Shown here piece by piece: positions 29,025 to 36,949 of a stretch of 64,000 bases of DNA. The DNA is from Chloroflexota bacterium (GTDB lineage Bacteria; Chloroflexota; Anaerolineae; UBA7937; B3-Chlor), in contig JAUVXJ010000008.1 in the NCBI GenBank assembly GCA_030603665.1, positions 30,900 through 94,899 on the forward strand, written 5' to 3'. Position 1 is the first letter of the stretch; each line of letters starts with the position of its first letter. Under the pieces are notes generated by a model. The model saw nothing but the letters and a program-made list of their open reading frames with translations. It did no database searches and was not told where the DNA came from. The position numbers and the translations under genes were made by a program.

Positions 29025-30299
29025 ATGATGCTTGACTTGAGGTTCATTCGAGAACATACAGACGAGGTCCGCGAAGCCCTCGTCAAACTTGCTTCGTCGG
29101 CCCCCATCGACGAGATACTGTCCCTAGATGCCCAGAGGCGAGAGTTGCTGGCCGAGGCCGAGTCCCTCAAGCATCGGCGCAACGTGGTTTCGAAGAAGAT
29201 CGGTCAGATGAAGGAGAAGGATCAAGCGTTGATCGAGGAGATGCGGGGAGTAGGCGACCGCATCAAGGAGTTGGACGGGGAAATCAGCCAAGTGGAAGCG
29301 GAGTTGAACGACCTGCTGCTCCTGGTGCCAAACATGCCCCATCCATCGGTGCCCGTGGGCAAGGACGAGAGCGAGAATGTCCTGGTCCGCACCGTGGGCG
29401 AGCCTGGTCAGTTCGATTTCGAGCCGCTGCCTCACTGGGACCTGGGACCCACACTGGACATTATCGACTTCGAGCGTGGCGTCAAGATCTCGGGCACGCG
29501 TTTCTACGTCCTCAAGGGCCTGGGAGCCAGGCTACAGCGTGCTCTAGTCACCTGGATGATCGATGTGCACGTCAGGGAGCATGGCTACACCGAGGTATAT
29601 CCCCCCTTTCTGGTGCAGAGCAAGTGCCTCGTCGGCACCGGCAACCTTCCGAAGTTCGCCGACAATCTCTACCGCTACGAACCTGATGATCTGTGGATGA
29701 TCCCCACGGCTGAGGTGCCCGTCACCAATCTTCATCGAGAGGAGATACTGCCCCCAGGTTCGCTGCCCATCAAGTACGTCTCTCACACGGCGTGCTTCCG
29801 TCGGGAGCAGATGTCGGCAGGAAGGGATACGAGGGGTATCAAACGGGGGCACCAATTCGACAAAGTGGAGATGGTCCGTCTCGTAGAGCCGGAGACTTCT
29901 CAGGAGCATCTCGAAGAACTGGTGGCGGATGCGGAGCGGATCGCTGAACTACTGGAGATCCCCCATCGTGTCACGGAGATGTGCACCGGTGACCTGGCTT
30001 TCGCGGCGATGAAGAAGTATGACGTGGAGATGTGGGCGCCTGGGGTGCAGGAGTGGCTGGAGGTGTCCAGTTGTAGCAACTTCGGTGATTTCCAGGCCCG
30101 CCGGGCCGACATCCGCTATCGTCCCGAGCAGGGGAAGAAACCCCGCTTCGTACACACTCTCAATGGTTCCGGCCTGGCCCTCCCCAGAGTGATGATCGCC
30201 ATCATGGAGTACTACCAGCAGGGTGACGGCAGCATCGTCATCCCTGAAGTGCTGCGGCCCTACATGGATGGCCTGGAGGTTATAGCCGGTCGCGCGTAG
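29025..30299 (+). CDS. serS: seryl-tRNA synthetase
   Basis: 424 residues. The first 110 form the long tRNA-binding coiled coil typical of SerRS. The catalytic core has TAEVPVTNLHREE, motif 2 FRREQMSAGRDTRGIKRGHQFDKVEM and motif 3 LNGSGLALPRVMIAIMEYY. The gene may start at 29025 or at the second ATG at 29028. A promoter of its own lies upstream. Confidence 0.98.
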   Translation: MMLDLRFIREHTDEVREALVKLASSAPIDEILSLDAQRRELLAEAESLKHRRNVVSKKIGQMKEKDQALIEEMRGVGDRIKELDGEISQVEAELNDLLLLVPNMPHPSVPVGKDESENVLVRTVGEPGQFDFEPLPHWDLGPTLDIIDFERGVKISGTRFYVLKGLGARLQRALVTWMIDVHVREHGYTEVYPPFLVQSKCLVGTGNLPKFADNLYRYEPDDLWMIPTAEVPVTNLHREEILPPGSLPIKYVSHTACFRREQMSAGRDTRGIKRGHQFDKVEMVRLVEPETSQEHLEELVADAERIAELLEIPHRVTEMCTGDLAFAAMKKYDVEMWAPGVQEWLEVSSCSNFGDFQARRADIRYRPEQGKKPRFVHTLNGSGLALPRVMIAIMEYYQQGDGSIVIPEVLRPYMDGLEVIAGRA

Positions 30300-30412
30300 C
30301 GCCTTGTGCGAGGCTGCGGTTCTGGATCAGCACAGCGTCAGAGCAACGGGCAGATGCCAGGGGGAGCGCGCTTGACACCGAGTCGCTCGCCTCGCGGCCG
30401 GAAGGAGGAAAC

Positions 30413-31534
30413 ATGCTGAAGAATTCGATTCGGATAGCCAGGATTGGGGGCATCTCCATCAACCTCCACGTGAGCTGGATCCTCATCTTCGTCCTGATCA
30501 CGTGGACGCTGGCCGCCAACTATTTCCCGCGGAACTACCCCGTTTGGGGCCTCACTCTCTATTGGATTGTGGGCCTGGCTACCAGCGTGCTTTTCTTCGC
30601 GTCCGTCTTGGCACACGAATTGGCTCATTCCTTTGTGGCCAGAGCACGGGGCCTTCCAGTGCACGACATCACGCTCTTCATCTTCGGCGGCGTGGCCCAG
30701 CTGGAAGAGGAGCCACAGACGCCTGGTACGGAGTTCGTGATGGCTCTCGTCGGCCCGCTGACCAGCATCGTGCTGGGGGCGGGCTTCGGTGCGCTGTCGG
30801 TTGCTGCGAGCGGCGTGAACGAGCAGTTGGCCGCCCTCAGTTCGTACCTGGCCCTGATCAACGTGTGGCTGGGGATCTTCAACCTTATCCCGGGTTTTCC
30901 TCTGGACGGCGGGCGAGTACTGCGTTCCATCCTCTGGCAGGCCAGTGGAAATCTCCAGAGATCGACCCGTTGGGCCTCGTTGGTGGGGCAGGCGGTTGCT
31001 TATCTCTTCATCCTCGCTGGCATCTGGCTGATCTTCACGGGCGACTGGGTCGGAGGGCTGTGGATCGCCTTCATCGGTTGGTTTCTGGACAACGCCGCCA
31101 GCAGCAGTTACCGTCAGTTGACGATCAGAAACCTCCTCGCCGGTCACAAGGTCAGAGAGGTGATGAGTCGCGACTGCCAGGAGGTGAATCCCGACCTGAG
31201 CCTGGACAGGCTCGTGAACGAGCACATGCTGCCCCAGGGCGCTCGGTGTTTCCCCGTGGTGGAGGGCGGTTTGGTGCGCGGGCTCCTCACCCTTCACAAC
31301 ATCAAAGGCGTCTCTCAGGACCGTTGGCCGACCACCACGGTGGGACAGGTGATGACGCCGCTGGATGGGTTGAAGAGGATCGGACCCGATGAGGAGCTGT
31401 GGACTGCCATGCAGAACATGACCGGGAAAGGGGTCAACCAGCTGCCGGTGATGGAAGACGGCCAGTTGCTGGGGATGCTTGCTCGCGACAACATCGTCTC
31501 GTTTATCAGGATCAAAGGAGAGTTGGGCGTCTGA
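30413..31534 (+). CDS. site-2 protease family M50 metalloprotease with CBS pair
   Basis: 373 residues starting at ATG 30413, with GGAAGGAGGAAAC just upstream. Six or so membrane segments carry the zinc motif HELAH near residue 70 and the third ligand in IPGFPLDGGR near residue 165, as in SpoIVFB/Rip-like intramembrane proteases. From about residue 240 a pair of CBS domains follows (VREVMSRDCQEV; VGQVMTPLDGL), which in relatives bind adenine nucleotides and tune the protease. The substrate is unknown; membrane-bound anti-sigma factors are typical. Confidence 0.92.
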   Translation: MLKNSIRIARIGGISINLHVSWILIFVLITWTLAANYFPRNYPVWGLTLYWIVGLATSVLFFASVLAHELAHSFVARARGLPVHDITLFIFGGVAQLEEEPQTPGTEFVMALVGPLTSIVLGAGFGALSVAASGVNEQLAALSSYLALINVWLGIFNLIPGFPLDGGRVLRSILWQASGNLQRSTRWASLVGQAVAYLFILAGIWLIFTGDWVGGLWIAFIGWFLDNAASSSYRQLTIRNLLAGHKVREVMSRDCQEVNPDLSLDRLVNEHMLPQGARCFPVVEGGLVRGLLTLHNIKGVSQDRWPTTTVGQVMTPLDGLKRIGPDEELWTAMQNMTGKGVNQLPVMEDGQLLGMLARDNIVSFIRIKGELGV

Positions 31535-31759
31535 TCCTTCCTACACTGCGTCTTCCCAGCGAAGACCCTCATCCACAACCCCTCGGCGCGCTCGTGCAAG
31601 TCAGTACACAGGCGTTGGAGGACGAGGAGAAGATCGTCTCCACTTCGGCGGTCGTAGCCCTGGGCCAAATCGCTGGGCGCCACCTGGGACAGGATCGGGA
31701 TGGCTGGAGTGGATTGTGGGAGGAGCCGCAACGAGTGGAGTGCCGAAGGCAGGCGGTGA

Positions 31760-32806
31760 ATGAACGAGTGTGAAGTCGGCCTCCATAGCACCTTCACCAA
31801 CAGCGCCGAGGCCGTGGAGGCGCTGTTCGAATCGCTGCGTGGGGCCAGCAATTGCCTGATCATCACTCACGACGATCCCGACCCCGATGCCATCGCCAGC
31901 GCACTGGCCCTGGCCTACCTGCTCGAGCAGCGGCAGGGCCTGAAGGCAGCAGTGGCGCACGGCGGCATCATCGGCCGTGCTGAGAACAAGGCGATGGTGC
32001 GTCTCCTCTCTATGGAGCTATTCCCTCTGTACGAGTTGGATCTGGAACAGTTTGACGCCGTTGCTCTGGTGGACGCCCAGGCCGGAGCTGGTAACGTAAG
32101 CCTGCCGTCCGAAGTCACCCCCACGGTGATCATCGACCATCATTCTGACGTACGCTCAGACTTGGAGGGAGTGCCGTTCGTTGACATCCGCGCAGCATGC
32201 GGAGCTACCTCCACCATCATGACCAGCTATCTGAGGGCAGCGGGCGTGACCCCGGATAGGCGAATAGCGACGGCCCTCTTCTACGGCATCAAGGCGGACA
32301 CCTTGGGCCTGGCCAGGGCTGCTGGAGAGGCTGACGTAGATGCCTACCTGTACCTCCTGCCCCTCTCTGACACGAGGATACTGGCGCAGATAGAGCATGC
32401 TCAAGTTCCGCTGGACTATTTCCGGGCCTTTGAACGTGCTCTCGAGCGCACCTTCATCTACGATGATGTTGTGATCTGTAGCCTGGGCTCTATGGACTGG
32501 CCTGACCTCGCGGCTGAGATGGCCGACTTCCTGCTTCGTTGGGAGGGTGCTCGCTGGATCATCTGTATGGGGACCTACGCCGACGAAGTCGTGATCTCCC
32601 TGCGCACCAATGACATCGATGGCTATGCCGGGCTGGTGGTGCAGGCGGTGATCGAGGGCTTGGGCACGGGAGGAGGTCACACGCTGATGGCCGGAGGCCG
32701 CGTCCCCCTGGATGGCCAGCCCCCTGAAGACGTGGTGCGAAAGCTGCAGCGCCGGTTCCTGAGGCAGTTGGACAGAGAGGGAGTTGAAGGCGCGAAGCTA
32801 ATCTAG
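31760..32806 (+). CDS. DHH/DHHA1-family phosphoesterase (NrnA-like)
   Basis: 348 residues. The DHH motifs are THDDPDPDAIASALALAYLL near residue 35, ALVDAQ and IDHHSDVRSD. The C-terminal DHHA1 part ends with the GTGGGHTLMAGGRV substrate motif. The family degrades nanoRNA, cyclic dinucleotides or pAp. There is no GAF/PAS sensing domain. The first part shows a variant DDPDPDA where many members have HxxPDxDA. A ribosome site before ATG 31760 is weak (GGCGGTGA). Confidence 0.88.
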   Translation: MNECEVGLHSTFTNSAEAVEALFESLRGASNCLIITHDDPDPDAIASALALAYLLEQRQGLKAAVAHGGIIGRAENKAMVRLLSMELFPLYELDLEQFDAVALVDAQAGAGNVSLPSEVTPTVIIDHHSDVRSDLEGVPFVDIRAACGATSTIMTSYLRAAGVTPDRRIATALFYGIKADTLGLARAAGEADVDAYLYLLPLSDTRILAQIEHAQVPLDYFRAFERALERTFIYDDVVICSLGSMDWPDLAAEMADFLLRWEGARWIICMGTYADEVVISLRTNDIDGYAGLVVQAVIEGLGTGGGHTLMAGGRVPLDGQPPEDVVRKLQRRFLRQLDREGVEGAKLI

Positions 32807-32873
32807 CCTTCATGGGCCAAGAGCGGTCATCTCAGCTGCGGCAGGTCCCTTCGCCGAGACTGCAGCCTGTGCC

Positions 32874-33353
32874 TCACGTTCCCTTCTGCCGTCGCGTCAG
32901 CCGTGCCTGCTGTCTCTCGCATCCCTCCGCTATGCGCTGCCTCTCCTCTTCGGTCTCACCGACCAAAGGAGGCACCTCGCGCGGCTCTCCACTGTCGTCG
33001 AGAGCCACGTACACCACGTACGCGGTGTTGGTGTGGGTCTTGTCGCCCGTGAGGGGATCCTCAGCCTCCACAAGCACCTCCACCTCCATTGAGCTACGGC
33101 CGACATAGCTCAGTGCTGCAGTCAGGGTCACCAGGTTCCCCACGTAAATGGCCGACAAGAAAGTCATGGAGTCCACTGCTACCGTCACCACGATGCTGCG
33201 GCTATGCCTGGTGGCAACGATGGCGCCGGCGTCGTCCACCAGTTTCATGATTACGCCGCCGTGAACGTTGCCGTGGGTGTTGGCGTCGGTGGGCAGCATG
33301 ACCTGGCTAATGGTGGCCTGAGAGTCGCGAATCCTCTTTCCTAGTTGGGTCAT
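32874..33353 (-). CDS. acyl-CoA thioesterase, hotdog fold (YciA/BFIT type)
   Basis: About 159 residues from ATG 33353, which has TGGAGAA six bases upstream. Another ATG at 33374 overlaps the -10 box and is rejected. Hotdog motifs: VMLPTDANTHGNVHGGVIMKLVDDAGAIVA, with the catalytic Asn/Asp region, then AVDSMTFLSAIYVGNLVTLTA and MEVEVLVEAEDPLTG. It hydrolyses acyl-CoAs; chain-length preference is unknown. The C-terminus is charged and probably disordered. It stands alone between two plus-strand genes. Confidence 0.93.
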   Translation of the reverse strand: MTQLGKRIRDSQATISQVMLPTDANTHGNVHGGVIMKLVDDAGAIVATRHSRSIVVTVAVDSMTFLSAIYVGNLVTLTAALSYVGRSSMEVEVLVEAEDPLTGDKTHTNTAYVVYVALDDSGEPREVPPLVGETEEERQRIAEGCERQQARLTRRQKGT

Positions 33354-33372
33354 TGAGATTCTCCACAGCTCC

Positions 33373-33381
33373 ATTATACCA
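33373..33381 (-). promoter_or_regulatory. extended -10 promoter of the thioesterase gene
   Basis: On the minus strand TGGTATAAT is an extended -10 box 20 bases before the ATG at 33353. No good -35 box is present. Confidence 0.5.
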
Positions 33382-33543
33382 CACTCAGGCTGCTTCGCCT
33401 GGTCCAAGATGGCGTCATTGCGCTGGCAGGACTGTCCTGTAGGCGAACGTCTGGGATCGTCTTCATACACCTTTCATAGATCGTTAACCTGAGGCACACA
33501 ATCCGCTGGTACAATAAGGGCAGAACAGGATTGGGAGGTATGC

Positions 33544-33891
33544 ATGTTCAACAAGGCCAAGCTCAACTTTGCGGTGGATGCGGTGATTCTGGTAGCTTTC
33601 CTCGCAGCCACGGTCTCGGGTGTCGTGTTGCTCACCGTGCCCCATGGGGGATACCAGGGCGGTCGCAACCCCTACTACGGACAGACGGTGCTCTTCCTGA
33701 CGCGTGATGGCTGGAATGATGTCCACGTCTGGGGCAGCCTGGCTATGATCGCAGGGATCGCCGTCCACGTGGTCCTCCACTGGAGGTGGATTGTATGCAT
33801 GGCGAAGAGGTTCGCAGGGTTCGGCGAGCGCAGAGCGCTGCCTGGCAGTCCGCAGCCGGTCCCGGTGGTGGTTACGGAAGGAGAGAACTGA
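33544..33891 (+). CDS. DUF4405 heme-binding-like membrane protein
   Basis: 115 residues from ATG 33544, with TTGGGAGG upstream. Two to three hydrophobic segments (VDAVILVAFLAATVSGVVLL; VHVWGSLAMIAGIAVHVVLH) with histidines in WNDVHVWGS and AVHVVLHW match DUF4405, a small cytochrome b-like family predicted to bind heme. The C-terminus is Pro-rich. A TACAAT -10 box lies about 28 bases upstream. No electron-transfer partner is adjacent. Confidence 0.8.
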   Translation: MFNKAKLNFAVDAVILVAFLAATVSGVVLLTVPHGGYQGGRNPYYGQTVLFLTRDGWNDVHVWGSLAMIAGIAVHVVLHWRWIVCMAKRFAGFGERRALPGSPQPVPVVVTEGEN

Positions 33892-33935
33892 CAGGGACGG
33901 GTATCCCCGCGGTGCCAGTCGGTACTCGCGCAACT

Positions 33936-33962
33936 AGCCCCGAACCCACGTTCGGGGCTTCT
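33936..33962 (+). terminator. rho-independent terminator
   Basis: A ten-pair stem (AGCCCCGAAC/GTTCGGGGCT) with a CCAC loop is followed by a T-rich tail (TTCTTCT). It ends the DUF4405 transcript 45 bases after its stop. Confidence 0.8.
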
Positions 33963-34090
33963 TCTATCGCGTTGGTACGGTCCTGGGCAGGGTCTGGCTC
34001 AGGACGGTGTACAGGTGCTCAGCCTGTGGGTGGGCTCCACCGGTCAATGGGCCCGGGAGCTTGACCTGGCGCGTGGCATTTCGCAGGTTA

Positions 34091-34119
34091 TTGTAGTGGC
34101 AATATCGGAGTGGTATAAT
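34091..34119 (+). promoter_or_regulatory. promoter of the LCP gene pair
   Basis: TTGTAG (34091-34096) and TATAAT (34114-34119) are 17 bases apart. The predicted leader to the ATG at 34171 is about 45 bases. Confidence 0.6.
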
Positions 34120-34170
34120 CTTATTAGGACCGGACCAGGGTGACCCAGGTCCGAGACACGGTAGGAGTGT

Positions 34171-35532
34171 ATGACGAAGCCGCTACTTGTCGTTTCACTG
34201 ATCGTGCTGTTCGGCAGTGCCCTGGTTGCGTGCGGGGGACAGACGAAGCCTGAGAGTTCCCCCACCGAGGTGCCGCTGCCTTCAATGAGCGCCACGGCGA
34301 GCGAGACCCCTACGATCGGTGCTTCGTCGCCTACGCTGGCTCCATCGCCGACTGCCACATTCACGCCCACACCGAGCCCAACGCCCGTGCCAACACCACT
34401 GCCTGTGCCTGAGGGCGTGATTAGCATCATGCTCCTCGGCGGAGACAGGCTTCCGGGCCAGGTCGACTGGCGGACCGACACCATGATTTACGTGCGCATA
34501 GACCCTGCTAGCAAGGTGGTGGGGATGTTGTCCATTCCCCGTGATCTCTGGGTCCACATCCCAGGGTACGGTGACAATCGACTCAATACGGCAGACTACC
34601 TGGGAGAGAGCACCGGCTATCCCGGCGGTGGCCCCGCCCTGCTCAATGAGACGTTGCTGCACAATCTGGGCATAGGATACGACCATTACATCAGGGTGAA
34701 CTTCGAAGGGTTCAAGCGAGTCATAGATATCCTGGGCGGGATCGAGGTAGACGTAGAATGCGCCGTGGAGCTCTGGGGCGCGGACCCCGACAATCCAGGC
34801 GGCTGGAAGCAGATAGGTTATGTGTCGGCGGGCATACAACACTTGGATGGACAGACGGCCCTCAGGTACGCTCAGTGCCGCTACAACACTCCGGTGTTCG
34901 ATCGCGACCGGCGTCAGCAGAAGGTGCTGTTTGCCGTCCGCGACAGGGTGATGGAACTGGGCATCCCCGGCCTTCTTCCTCGCGCGCTGGAGTTGCTGGT
35001 CACTATGCGGGACATGGTTCAGAGTGATCTGAGTCCTTCGGGGATTACGAGCTTGGCACAGCTGGTGCCGGAGGTCCCGCCCTCGAACGTGAACAGGGCC
35101 AACATCGACCTCAGCATGGCCCCGCAGTGGACGACTCCCGAGGGTGCCTGGGTGCTGCTCCCCGATCGCGAGAAGATCGCCCCAGTCATCATGGGCATGC
35201 TCGATCCTCCAGCGGAGAAGGTGAACCTGCTCAAGCAGGAAGGTGCCAGGATTGTCCTGAGGAATGGCACGCCCCGGCAGGGCTGGGCACGGCAGATAGC
35301 GGACCGTCTGGAGTTGCGAGGGTTTCAGATCATCGAGTTCGCCCCCGCCGACCGCACCGACTATGCTGAGACTCTGATGATCAGCTACGCTGACAAACCG
35401 TACACCGTGCAGAATCTGCAAGCGTATCTGGAAGTCAAGGACGAGAACGTACGACATGAACCCGGTGGCTCAAGCGAGATGGACGTACTTGTCATCTTGG
35501 GCGACGACTTCCACACCATCTGTCCCTCGTGA
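34171..35532 (+). CDS. LytR-CpsA-Psr (LCP) family protein, lipoprotein form
   Basis: 453 residues. The signal ends in a lipobox (SALVACGG), followed by a Ser/Thr/Pro linker to about residue 80, so the protein is lipid-anchored rather than held by the usual LCP transmembrane helix. The LCP domain has the phosphate-binding signatures DWRTDTM, SIPRDLWV, INGG-like YPGGGPALLNETL and YAQCRYNTPVFDRDRRQQ. From about residue 350 a LytR_C domain follows (IVLRNGTPRQGWARQIADRL). LCP enzymes attach polysaccharides to the cell wall or surface carriers. Its neighbour is a paralogue. Confidence 0.93.
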   Translation: MTKPLLVVSLIVLFGSALVACGGQTKPESSPTEVPLPSMSATASETPTIGASSPTLAPSPTATFTPTPSPTPVPTPLPVPEGVISIMLLGGDRLPGQVDWRTDTMIYVRIDPASKVVGMLSIPRDLWVHIPGYGDNRLNTADYLGESTGYPGGGPALLNETLLHNLGIGYDHYIRVNFEGFKRVIDILGGIEVDVECAVELWGADPDNPGGWKQIGYVSAGIQHLDGQTALRYAQCRYNTPVFDRDRRQQKVLFAVRDRVMELGIPGLLPRALELLVTMRDMVQSDLSPSGITSLAQLVPEVPPSNVNRANIDLSMAPQWTTPEGAWVLLPDREKIAPVIMGMLDPPAEKVNLLKQEGARIVLRNGTPRQGWARQIADRLELRGFQIIEFAPADRTDYAETLMISYADKPYTVQNLQAYLEVKDENVRHEPGGSSEMDVLVILGDDFHTICPS

Positions 35533-35660
35533 GCGCTTGCTGTGTGACATGCCCTTTTGACCGTCGTCGGCGCAAGGGCCCCGGGGGCGATCTGGACCCG
35601 CCGCCCGAGACTTGAGAGACCCCGGAATCTGACGCGGGTAGTCAAGCACTGGAGCCGCCT

Positions 35661-36932
35661 GTGAAGAAGACCTGGTTTGCACTCCTGCTCACCGGCAGCC
35701 TCTGCCTGGCCGCTCTCGCGAGCCTCGCCCCCACCATGGCTCGCTCTGGCTCACCTTTCAACATGGTGGTCGGTAGGGAGTCCTCTATCAATCCAGCACC
35801 CATGCCCATGGGTTCTGAAGTTGTGCACGTCATTCTTCTGGGTACTGATCGGCGGCCGCTGGACGATGGCTGGCGAACGGACACCATAATCCTCGTTTCC
35901 ATCGATCTGCGCGAGCGAACGGTGAGCATGGTCTCCATCCCCAGAGATCTGTACGTTGCCATCCCTGGCCGTGGCAAGGCTCGTCTCAATCTCGCCGACA
36001 ACATAGGGGAGGCTCAGCACTACCCCGGAGGTGGGCCTGCCCTGCTGAAAGCAATACTCGAGAAAGACCTTGGATTGACCTTCGACCGCTACGTGCGCAT
36101 CGATTTTCAGGGACTTAGCGAGATGATAGACGCCCTGGGAGGGATCGATGTTGACGTACGTTGCCCCACGGAGCTCTGGGTTCCGAACATGAAATCCCCT
36201 GGCGAGTATCTGCTGGTGCGCTCCTTTCCCGCCAGCATGCAACACATGGATGGCGAACTCGCCCTTCTCTACAGTCGCTGCCGTGCCCACACACCGGTGT
36301 TCGACCGCGACCGAAGACAGAGGGAGGTGCTTCTAGCCATCCGCAATCGCGCGCTGGAACTGGGCATCCCTGGATTGATGCCCAGGCTTCTCCCCTTGCT
36401 GGACAGCATGGAGCACCATGTGCAAACCGACCTGGAACCCTCCGAGATACTGGCGCTGGCTCAGCTGATTCCTGAGATACCGCCAAGCAACATTCGCCAG
36501 CGCACCATAGACCTGTCTCTGGCGCCCGAGTGGTACACCGCCGAGGGGGCCTGGGTGATGCTTCCGGACAGGAAGCTCATCAAGGAGTTGATGGTGGGGC
36601 GCCTGGGGCCAGCCTCTTGGGAGAAGCAGGCTCTGGCCCAGGAGGGGGTGCGGATCGCCGTAGACAACGGCACCACCATAGAGGGCTTCGCGTCTCAGAT
36701 CGCCGACCGTCTCAGATTGCAGGGGTACCAAGTAGTGGAGGTAGGCAAGGCCGATACGTTGGACTATAGTGAGACCACCATCACCAGCTATGCAGGCAGT
36801 AACCTCACGCAGGAGCGCCTCCAACAGACACTGGGCGTTAGCGAAGACAACGTCCGGTATGAGCCGGATTGGCTGAGCAACGTCGCCATAAGAGTCATCG
36901 TTGGCAATGACGCGCAGTCATCATGTCGTTAA
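35661..36932 (+). CDS. LytR-CpsA-Psr (LCP) family protein, second copy
   Basis: 423 residues from GTG 35661. It has an N-terminal signal or anchor (FALLLTGSLCLAALASLAP) but no lipobox and hardly any linker. The LCP core repeats the motifs of the upstream gene (GWRTDTI, SIPRDLYV, YPGGGPALL, YSRCRAHTPVFDRDRRQREVL) and again ends with a LytR_C domain (IAVDNGTTIEGFASQIADRL). The two proteins are alike along most of their length and arose by duplication. The different anchors suggest distinct positions in the envelope. Confidence 0.93.
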   Translation: MKKTWFALLLTGSLCLAALASLAPTMARSGSPFNMVVGRESSINPAPMPMGSEVVHVILLGTDRRPLDDGWRTDTIILVSIDLRERTVSMVSIPRDLYVAIPGRGKARLNLADNIGEAQHYPGGGPALLKAILEKDLGLTFDRYVRIDFQGLSEMIDALGGIDVDVRCPTELWVPNMKSPGEYLLVRSFPASMQHMDGELALLYSRCRAHTPVFDRDRRQREVLLAIRNRALELGIPGLMPRLLPLLDSMEHHVQTDLEPSEILALAQLIPEIPPSNIRQRTIDLSLAPEWYTAEGAWVMLPDRKLIKELMVGRLGPASWEKQALAQEGVRIAVDNGTTIEGFASQIADRLRLQGYQVVEVGKADTLDYSETTITSYAGSNLTQERLQQTLGVSEDNVRYEPDWLSNVAIRVIVGNDAQSSCR

Positions 36933-36949
36933 GCGGAAAGAGGTAGCGC

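Noticed and set aside
30338..31297. Antisense frame of 319 codons over the S2P protease gene
   Set aside because: Shadow frame; the sense strand encodes all protease and CBS motifs.
31479..31773. Frames between the S2P protease and the DHH gene
   Set aside because: Short overlapping frames without a ribosome site or recognisable motif; treated as intergenic.
34282..35457. Long antisense frame of 391 codons over the first LCP gene
   Set aside because: A shadow of a GC-rich gene: no ribosome site, no family motifs, and the sense frame is clearly LCP.
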